From contig JAHJLU010000019.1 in assembly GCA_018821745.1 (NCBI GenBank), positions 1 through 9,934 on the forward strand: a stretch of DNA of 9,934 nucleotides, written 5' to 3'. The stretch comes from Myxococcota bacterium. GTDB lineage: Bacteria > Myxococcota_A > Polyangia > HGW-17. This document shows, one piece after another, positions 1 to 5,260 of the stretch. A program made the position numbers and the translations under genes. Each line of letters begins with the position of its first letter. Positions within the stretch are counted from its first letter, which is position 1. The notes under the pieces were generated by a model. The model worked only from the letters and a program-made list of their open reading frames with translations. It was not told the DNA's origin and did no database searches.

Positions 1-478
1 CACCATCGGGGTTGAGAGCCAGATGGGGAAGGGCACAAAATTCACCATCACCTTTCCCGTACAGCCAGTGGCGCCAAAGACTACCGAGATCTCCATTATC
101 CCAGAGCGTGGCAAAGGGCTGAAGAAGCGGATTCTCGTAGTGGATGACGAAGAGGGGATCCGATCCGCCCTTGTCCGCTTCATGAAACCCCATGATATTG
201 TGGCTGCCGCAAGCGGCGCATCGGCCCGGGAGATTTTCGAGACGAGGCAGGATTTTGACTGCATTATCTGTGATCTCATGATGCCAGAAATCTCGGGGAT
301 GGATCTCCATCTGTGGGTAAAAAATACCTACCCTGCCCTGGCCCGCAAATTTGTCTTTATGACGGGGGGCGTGTTTACCCCCAAGGCCCGGGAGTATCTG
401 TCGCAGGTCGATAACCTCGTTGTGGAGAAACCCTTCGACCTCAAGGCGCTTAAAAAGCTCATCGATGAGTTCTCCTGA
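1..478 (+). CDS. Hybrid sensor histidine kinase, C-terminal fragment with receiver domain (5' truncated by window)
   Basis: The reading frame is open from the first bases, so this is the tail of a longer gene. The first residues (IGVESQMGKGTKFTITFP) match the G2 box and last strand of a histidine-kinase HATPase_c domain. After a linker of about 25 residues comes a complete response-regulator receiver domain at about nt 125-470. It has the acidic pair in LVVDDEEG, the phosphoacceptor Asp in CDLMMPE (codon at 272-274), the conserved Thr in FMTGG and the conserved Lys in VEKPFD, so it should be competent for phosphorylation. No output domain follows; the protein ends right after the last receiver helix. 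A hybrid kinase would autophosphorylate on His and pass the phosphate to this Asp, then probably to a separate phosphotransfer protein or regulator. The sensor and dimerisation domains lie upstream, so the stimulus cannot be judged. A methionine at nt 23 is internal and not the start. Confidence 0.9.
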   Translation, partial: TIGVESQMGKGTKFTITFPVQPVAPKTTEISIIPERGKGLKKRILVVDDEEGIRSALVRFMKPHDIVAAASGASAREIFETRQDFDCIICDLMMPEISGMDLHLWVKNTYPALARKFVFMTGGVFTPKAREYLSQVDNLVVEKPFDLKALKKLIDEFS

Positions 479-580
479 TGGGTCGGCGACATTAGTGCCT
501 TTATGAATATTGAATCATCCGGTGGGGCACGTGGCTCCTTGTCTATTTTCCCCGGCTCTGTTACGATTACATTCTTTTTT

Positions 581-585
581 AAGGG
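581..585 (+). promoter_or_regulatory. Ribosome binding site for first Ser/Thr kinase
   Basis: AAGGG lies 7 nt before the ATG at 593. It favours that ATG over the upstream in-frame ATG at 503, which has no Shine-Dalgarno-like sequence and would add 30 residues unlike any kinase N-terminus. Confidence 0.6.
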
Positions 586-592
586 ATATAAG

Positions 593-2161
593 ATGCTCAA
601 AGACCCCTATCTCGGAAAAACCATCTCAGGCAAATACCGCATCATCGATTTCATTGGCAAGGGCGGGATGGGGCAGGTATATCTGGCCGAACACGAGACA
701 CTGCCCCGGAAGTTTGCCCTGAAAATACTTAAGGATGAGCAGCTGGAGAGTGAGGAGTCCGTTGAACGGTTCCGGCGTGAAGCCATTGCCTCCAGCAAGG
801 TCGTGCATCCGAACATTGTCCACATTTACGACTTTGGCTGTACAGAGGAGGGGAGTTTTTACATCGTGATGGAGTATCTCCAGGGGGAAACCCTGGACTC
901 CATCCTGGAGTCCCAGGGGCGTATGCCACTCTCCCGTGCCCTGCCCATCCTCATTCAGATCGCAGATGCCCTGGAACACAGCCACACCATGGGCATTATT
1001 CACCGGGATCTCAAGGCGCCGAATGTGCTTCTGACCCGTGAACATGGCCGAAAAGATGTGGTCAAGCTCCTGGATTTCGGGATCGCCCAGATTATGGCCC
1101 CCTCCTTTACCAATACACGTATTACTGCCCATGGGTATGTACTGGGGACGCCGGAATACATGAGCCCGGAACAGATCCGTGAGGAGATAATCGACGGCCG
1201 CTCCGATCTTTATGCTCTGGGCATTCTGGCATATGAGCTTCTCACCGGGATGCCTCCTTTTGTATACGATGACCCAATGGAAGTACTCCAGGCCCATCTC
1301 AAAGAGTTTCCTGTGGCACCTTCTGAGAATATGCCCGACCAGCATGTCCCCAAGCTCCTGGACGGGATAATTCTAAAGTGTCTGGAGAAGGTGCCTGCTG
1401 ATAGATACCCGTCGGGGAACCACCTCAAGGTGGAGCTGCTCCGGGTGCGAAATCTCATGACCCAGATGATCTCCACCCTGGTGATCCCTGAAGAACCCTC
1501 CGAGGCTCTTGCAGATGAACAGGATGTGGAGATCATCGATGAGATTCCCCTTGAGAGCGGGAGTATTATAGAGTTCCGCGATGACTTTCACGAGGTTACC
1601 AAGGAGATTATCTTTGCGTTTTTGACCGATGAACTCCTTGACCATTCGGCCAATGTCTATCTGGACAGGCTCCTCACCCTGGAGTCGGAGCTCTCGGGCA
1701 TCGCCTCCAACATCTCCCGCAAGGAGCAGGAGTTCGAGAAGATCAGAGAGGAGTTTGGCAAGCAGGAGGAAAACCTTCGGTACGCGCATATGGATCTCCA
1801 GCAGGAGTACCGGAAATTTTCCGATCCGGCGATTCCCATGACCGAATCCCACGTCCAGTTTCTCAAGGATCTGCAGTTCCAGATCCAGGCGCTCGATGAA
1901 CGCATAGACCAGGTGTTGGTCCAAAAACGCGCCGCCATCGGTCGCCTCAATTCGGAGATCGGTGCTTTCCACGCTTCGAGGCAGGAGCGGGAAATGGAGA
2001 TCTCCTTTCAGTATCTCCAGATGCAGGACACCATTGAAGTCATCCGCAGGCACAGGACCCAGGATTTGAGCCTTCGCCACGGGGTTCTGCTGGGAAAATA
2101 CGATCACATCCGTGAGATCATGGAGTCGGTCAGAAGAAATGTGGGTACGCTGGCCAAATAA
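593..2161 (+). CDS. Soluble Hanks-type Ser/Thr protein kinase with C-terminal coiled-coil tail
   Basis: 522 residues from the ATG at 593. All kinase motifs are intact: glycine-rich loop GKGGMGQVY (22-30), ATP-binding Lys44 in FALK, helix-C Glu63, catalytic loop HRDLKAPN (137-144, base Asp139), DFG 161-163, and activation segment GTPEYMSPEQ (185-194) with the usual bacterial PknB-like ending. The kinase domain ends near residue 290. After an acidic linker (about 298-330), residues about 350-520 are almost entirely charged and predicted helical, with heptad-like Leu/Ile spacing, interrupted by a Pro-containing break near 410-417. I see no transmembrane segment and no PASTA, TPR or other sensor repeat. 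The enzyme is therefore probably cytoplasmic, and the tail probably mediates dimerisation or partner binding (inference). It lies 114 bp after the hybrid histidine kinase in the same direction, and 19 bp before a hydrolase gene that may be co-transcribed. Substrates are unknown. Confidence 0.93.
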   Translation: MLKDPYLGKTISGKYRIIDFIGKGGMGQVYLAEHETLPRKFALKILKDEQLESEESVERFRREAIASSKVVHPNIVHIYDFGCTEEGSFYIVMEYLQGETLDSILESQGRMPLSRALPILIQIADALEHSHTMGIIHRDLKAPNVLLTREHGRKDVVKLLDFGIAQIMAPSFTNTRITAHGYVLGTPEYMSPEQIREEIIDGRSDLYALGILAYELLTGMPPFVYDDPMEVLQAHLKEFPVAPSENMPDQHVPKLLDGIILKCLEKVPADRYPSGNHLKVELLRVRNLMTQMISTLVIPEEPSEALADEQDVEIIDEIPLESGSIIEFRDDFHEVTKEIIFAFLTDELLDHSANVYLDRLLTLESELSGIASNISRKEQEFEKIREEFGKQEENLRYAHMDLQQEYRKFSDPAIPMTESHVQFLKDLQFQIQALDERIDQVLVQKRAAIGRLNSEIGAFHASRQEREMEISFQYLQMQDTIEVIRRHRTQDLSLRHGVLLGKYDHIREIMESVRRNVGTLAK

Positions 2162-2180
2162 GGCCGCTCCCCCTTAGAAC

Positions 2181-2858
2181 ATGGAACTGTTCCCTCTCTC
2201 ATGCCCGCACGCAGAATTTACGCTCAGGGGCGATACCAGCGGGTTGTCCTGTAACACTCTGATCCTGCACGGGGCGGGCAAGTCAAACAGGGCCCGTTTT
2301 CTTCGTCTGCGTACGGCACTTGCTGACCGGGGACATTGCTCCGCCGCCTTTGATTTTGTTGGCCATGGAGAGACGGGGGGGACCCTGTCCATGTCATCCC
2401 TTCACGACAGGACACAACAGGGGCTTGCGTTCATTCGTGAACATATGTCGGCCCCGCTCTCTCTCATCGGTGCCTCCATGAGTGGCTATACGGCCATTCA
2501 ACTGACCAGATTATTCCCCGTCGCCAATCTGGTGCTGCTCGTTCCTGCCGCCTACACTCCCCTTGCCTGTGATGTCCCCTTCGGGCCCGATTTTTCACGG
2601 ATCATCAGGGAACCGGGGAGCTGGAGAGAGAGCGACGCCTTTTCCGCGCTGGCCAAGTTCCGGGGGAGGCTCACCATTTTTGCCGCTCAGCGCGATGATG
2701 TGATTCCCGCCGAGTTGACCCAGATGCTCCTTGATGCGGCTATGAATGCACAGAGCCCCAAGCTGTACACCGTTGAAGGGTCAACCCACGGGAACCTCTT
2801 CCATGACGACAAAACCCTGGGTTGGGCGGCGGATATCATCACCTCGGCCCTCACCTGA
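2181..2858 (+). CDS. Alpha/beta hydrolase (serine hydrolase fold), small cytoplasmic
   Basis: 225 residues. The fold signatures appear in order: oxyanion-hole LILHGAGKSNR (27-37), the FDFVGHGET strand and loop (57-65), nucleophile elbow GASMSG with Ser99 (97-102), a candidate catalytic Asp172 in AQRDDVIP, and His203 in STHGN. Thus a full Ser-Asp-His triad is visible. In the elbow the second Gly of GxSxG is replaced by Ser, which occurs in some members of this superfamily. The sequence resembles uncharacterised FrsA/serine-aminopeptidase-like or dienelactone-hydrolase-like proteins; the substrate, an ester, peptide or thioester, cannot be assigned. There is no signal peptide, so it should be cytoplasmic. 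The gene begins 19 bp after the kinase stop, with only a weak ribosome binding site, suggesting translation coupled to the kinase mRNA. Its end faces the lipoprotein gene on the other strand with 16 bp between the stops. Confidence 0.85.
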   Translation: MELFPLSCPHAEFTLRGDTSGLSCNTLILHGAGKSNRARFLRLRTALADRGHCSAAFDFVGHGETGGTLSMSSLHDRTQQGLAFIREHMSAPLSLIGASMSGYTAIQLTRLFPVANLVLLVPAAYTPLACDVPFGPDFSRIIREPGSWRESDAFSALAKFRGRLTIFAAQRDDVIPAELTQMLLDAAMNAQSPKLYTVEGSTHGNLFHDDKTLGWAADIITSALT

Positions 2859-2874
2859 GACTGGGGCGAAGGTC

Positions 2875-3492
2875 TTACTCTTCAGGGGTCACGCAGGCGG
2901 TATATCCACTCTCATCCTCTTCACACAATTGCCCTGAATACTCGCAGTTCCGGTCCTCTACATAGTGGTTACATGCGGTATGGTCCTCGCACCGGAGGAT
3001 CACCACGTTGTCTTCGGAACAAATATAGGTGCCCGGCTCGTCGCAATCGCCCACGCAGGAATCTGCACACTCTGCATAGGGATACATGGAGCCCTCAGGC
3101 TCAGGATTTCCTACGCATACTTGCCCTGAGTCGGCACAATCGGCAGCAACTTCCCACCCCCCGCAGTAATCACTGTAGCAGCGATAGAGGAGGGTGCCCT
3201 GACAATATAGCGCACCGGGATTGCAGGCGATATTGTTGCACGAGAGATTCTCGCACCACGCATGTCCTTGAGACTCCTCACGACACTCGCCTCCATAGTT
3301 CCAGCAGTCAGCCTCCTCCTCCCACTGCCCGCACCCATCGGTAACTGCACAAAACATGACAGAATCTCCTGAGCACGTCGTCTCCCCTTCAACACAGGGA
3401 CATGATGGATTGGACTTGTTGCTCTCAAGCCAGTCACCGGAACAGGATAAAAGGGCTCCACTAAAAACAAGGACCATAATAAGTTTAGCCAT
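2875..3492 (-). CDS. Cysteine-rich secreted lipoprotein with three 8-Cys modules
   Basis: 205 residues from the ATG at 3492-3490. This start is chosen because GGAGG lies 5 nt upstream, while the two upstream in-frame ATGs (3513, 3504) lack one. Residues 1-16 form a short lipoprotein signal peptide (Lys3, hydrophobic core) ending in the lipobox LLSC, with Cys17 as the lipidated residue. After a short Ser/Asn-rich tether the mature protein holds exactly 24 further cysteines in three modules of eight: residues 31-80, 85-142 and 146-200. The C-x8-C-x6-C core is identical in spacing in all three, and a Gly/Trp-rich stretch (CGQWEEEADC, CGGWEVAADC) recurs in the first two. An even count and fixed spacing suggest four disulfides per module in an oxidising compartment (inference). 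The protein is acidic. Similar small Cys-rich lipoproteins of unknown role are common in Myxococcota-type genomes, as far as I know. I cannot assign a function; adhesion or binding is a guess. Confidence 0.85.
   Translation of the reverse strand: MAKLIMVLVFSGALLSCSGDWLESNKSNPSCPCVEGETTCSGDSVMFCAVTDGCGQWEEEADCWNYGGECREESQGHAWCENLSCNNIACNPGALYCQGTLLYRCYSDYCGGWEVAADCADSGQVCVGNPEPEGSMYPYAECADSCVGDCDEPGTYICSEDNVVILRCEDHTACNHYVEDRNCEYSGQLCEEDESGYTACVTPEE
2893..3402 (-). repeat. Three tandem 8-cysteine protein modules
   Basis: Module 1 is coded by 3402-3253, module 2 by 3240-3067 and module 3 by 3057-2893. The residue gaps between successive cysteines are 1,6,7,5,8,6,9, then 4,6,7,4,8,6,15, then 3,7,9,5,8,6,9. 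The conserved spacing implies internal duplication, though the DNA itself has diverged. Confidence 0.8.
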
Positions 3493-3497
3493 AACTG

Positions 3498-3502
3498 CCT
3501 CC
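3498..3502 (-). promoter_or_regulatory. Ribosome binding site for Cys-rich lipoprotein
   Basis: Reads GGAGG on the minus strand, 5 nt before the ATG at 3492. It decides the start codon and yields a signal peptide of typical lipoprotein length (16 residues before Cys). Confidence 0.65.
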
Positions 3503-3520
3503 ATCTCCCCCATAATGCTT

Positions 3521-3527
3521 ATTTATA
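3521..3527 (-). promoter_or_regulatory. Possible -10 element for the lipoprotein gene
   Basis: Reads TATAAAT on the minus strand, about 28 nt before the chosen start codon. The hexamer 17 nt further upstream (TGGCGC) is a poor -35 match, so this is a weak call. If real, transcription would start only a few bases around the upstream ATG at 3513, which again supports translation from 3492. Confidence 0.3.
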
Positions 3528-3735
3528 CCACGCTTGATAGGGCTGCGCCAGAGATATTTACACTACGCAAATAAAAGCTCTCAAATTTTGCAGTAAGCAA
3601 AGGAGGTATCTCGCATTCAGGGGATGCCTGCGACAAAACAGATGGGTTGGGTAAATGGAGAATCACCATACTTTCCAAATCGCTCCCGGTCATTTTTCTC
3701 TCTACAAAGTGGCTGTTCACGGGTAATTTATGGGG

Positions 3736-3742
3736 AAGGAGG
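3736..3742 (+). promoter_or_regulatory. Ribosome binding site for second Ser/Thr kinase
   Basis: AAGGAGG, 10 nt before the ATG at 3753. This strong Shine-Dalgarno sequence makes 3753 a better start than the in-frame ATG at 3624, which would add 43 residues with no recognisable character. Confidence 0.65.
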
Positions 3743-3752
3743 AAACATCAGC

Positions 3753-5234
3753 ATGAGCAAGGAAACCGACCAGAAAACTCCCGGGACCCCGGGTCGAACC
3801 ACGCTGCCCGCCGGGACCGGAAGTCTGGCCCAGCCCCAGGGTGAGTCCATGGTCTCCGACCAGACCCTCCTCGCCGTGGGAACCCCCGGTGAGGCTCCCG
3901 ACGCGATTCACTCCGCCGAGACAATGCTGGCGCCGTCAAATTCGGGATCCCACCCGGCAGTTGAAGAACACTTCTCCGAGACCGTGCTCGCCACGGGTGA
4001 AAATTCCCACCCCGATGGCGGGACACCATCTGTTACTCCCCCCGGACAGGGAGAGACCCTCGCCGCGGGGACTTCTCCGGCGGCAGTCGCCGCGGCCTTC
4101 GGAAATGATTTTGGGGCGGCCCGTCACACCATTCTGCCCCGGGCCAAAATTGAGAACGGATCCGTTACCTGGATCCACACGAAAAAAACACGCCTGGAGA
4201 TCCTCAGCCTTCTGGGTGAAGGGGGCGCGGGCGAAGTCCTCATTGGCATGGATCACGATATCGGGCGCAAGGTCGCCGTGAAGAAGATCCGTTCCACCGT
4301 CAAGTCTCCGGCCATGATCATGCGTTTCATCGAAGAGATCCGAACAGTCGGGAGGCTCGAACACCCCAACATCATCCCCATCCACGATGTGGGAGTCGAC
4401 GCCAGCGGGGACTACTATTTTGTCATGAAATATATTGAGGGTGAGACCCTTGAGGACATCATCGAGCGATTGCATAGCGGCGACAAAAAGACCCACGCCG
4501 AGTACCCCTTCGAGCGGCGGGTCGAGGTGTTCCGTGGTGTGCTGGAGGCAGTCCGCTACGCCCACTCCCAGAAAATTATCCACCGGGACATCAAGCCCGC
4601 CAATATCATGGTAGGTCCTTTTGGTGAGGTGCTCCTCATGGATTGGGGGATCGCCCGCGAGATTGGGCAGGAGTGGTTGGGTGATACCCTGCTGCCCGAG
4701 GATGGTGCAACCCAGGAGAAGGGGGATGACCGCTTCTGGAAGACCAGGGCGGGGAGTCTGATTGGTACACCCGCATACATGTCACCGGAGCAGTCCCGTG
4801 GAGAGCCCCTGGATGAGCGAAGCGACACCTACGCGCTGAGTGTCCTCTTCTATGAGTTCCTGAGTCTGCGACATTACCTGGAGGGAAAAAACACCCTCAC
4901 CGAGATTATCAAGGGCGTTCAGGATGAGGAACCCAGTGTCTTCTCCCTGAGCAAGGGAAAGGTGCAGGGCCCCGTTCCCATGGATCTGGTCTGGTATGTC
5001 AAGAAGGGCCTTAAAAAGTCCGCAGATGATCGATTTCAGACCGTTGGAGAGATGATCACGCGGCTGGATCTCAGGGCCATGGGGATTATCCCCGTCCATT
5101 GCCACATTACCCTCATGAAGCGGCTCAACGGAACCTTTCTGCGCTTCACCGACCGTCACCCCATGGCAGCGACCCTGACCATGATGACAACCATCGGGCT
5201 CGCGGTCTTCGGCATCGTGCGCGCCCTCTCATGA
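3753..5234 (+). CDS. Hanks-type Ser/Thr protein kinase with Thr-motif N-terminal extension and C-terminal membrane anchor
   Basis: 493 residues from the ATG at 3753. Residues 1-about 145 are a disordered, Thr/Pro/Gly/Ala-rich extension carrying six short motifs of the form T-hydrophobic-x-A/P (Thr 17, 38, 57, 77, 102, 126). The kinase domain runs from about 147 to 450: glycine loop LGEGGAGEV (154-162), ATP Lys177 in VAVKK, catalytic loop HRDIKPAN (277-284), a DWG instead of DFG magnesium motif (297-299), and GTPAYMSPEQ (338-347). The DWG variant occurs in many bacterial kinases and should be active. The stretch from DWG to GTP is about 40 residues, longer than in the first kinase here, and contains another TLLP (Thr312). 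The last about 20 residues (AATLTMMTTIGLAVFGIV) form a single hydrophobic helix ending at the C-terminus, so the kinase is probably tail-anchored with its catalytic part in the cytoplasm and no outer sensor domain. It is divergent from the lipoprotein gene and convergent with the PEP carboxykinase gene. Substrates are unknown. Confidence 0.92.
   Translation: MSKETDQKTPGTPGRTTLPAGTGSLAQPQGESMVSDQTLLAVGTPGEAPDAIHSAETMLAPSNSGSHPAVEEHFSETVLATGENSHPDGGTPSVTPPGQGETLAAGTSPAAVAAAFGNDFGAARHTILPRAKIENGSVTWIHTKKTRLEILSLLGEGGAGEVLIGMDHDIGRKVAVKKIRSTVKSPAMIMRFIEEIRTVGRLEHPNIIPIHDVGVDASGDYYFVMKYIEGETLEDIIERLHSGDKKTHAEYPFERRVEVFRGVLEAVRYAHSQKIIHRDIKPANIMVGPFGEVLLMDWGIAREIGQEWLGDTLLPEDGATQEKGDDRFWKTRAGSLIGTPAYMSPEQSRGEPLDERSDTYALSVLFYEFLSLRHYLEGKNTLTEIIKGVQDEEPSVFSLSKGKVQGPVPMDLVWYVKKGLKKSADDRFQTVGEMITRLDLRAMGIIPVHCHITLMKRLNGTFLRFTDRHPMAATLTMMTTIGLAVFGIVRALS
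3801..4139 (+). repeat. Six spaced T-[LMVI]-[LPA]-[AP] motifs in kinase N-terminal extension
   Basis: The motifs are TLPA (Thr17), TLLA (38), TMLA (57), TVLA (77), TLAA (102) and TILP (126), three of them preceded by Glu (ETMLA, ETVLA, ETLAA). Distances between the Thr residues are 21, 19, 20, 25 and 24, so the array is roughly periodic while the linkers differ. This looks like a repeated short linear motif rather than a folded repeat. Confidence 0.65.
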
Positions 5235-5260
5235 TTGTGGGGAAATGACCGGGACCGGCC

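Larger units (their letters stand above)
3493..3752. other. Divergent intergenic region between lipoprotein and second kinase
   Basis: A 260 bp, locally AT-richer stretch from which both genes would be transcribed outward. It contains the TATAAAT call for the lipoprotein, and TTGATA (3534-3539) with TATTTA (3555-3560) at 15 bp spacing as a weak candidate for the kinase. An orphan AGGAGG at 3601-3606 has no start codon at a workable distance. I see no structured RNA or hairpin in it. Confidence 0.5.

Noticed and set aside
503..592. Upstream start for the first kinase
   Set aside because: No ribosome binding site, and the added 30 residues have no kinase-like or signal character; 593 has AAGGG at 7 nt.
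626..1345. Minus-strand 239-codon open frame opposite the first kinase
   Set aside because: Antisense shadow of a clearly coding kinase domain; no motifs and no ribosome binding site.
1373..2107. Minus-strand 244-codon open frame opposite the coiled-coil tail
   Set aside because: The Leu-rich translation is the complement of the Glu/Lys/Gln-rich coiled coil, not independent coding.
3624..3752. Upstream start for the second kinase
   Set aside because: AAGGAGG is placed for 3753; the extra 43 residues look like translated intergenic DNA. The AGGAGG at 3601-3606 is 17 nt from the ATG at 3624, too far.
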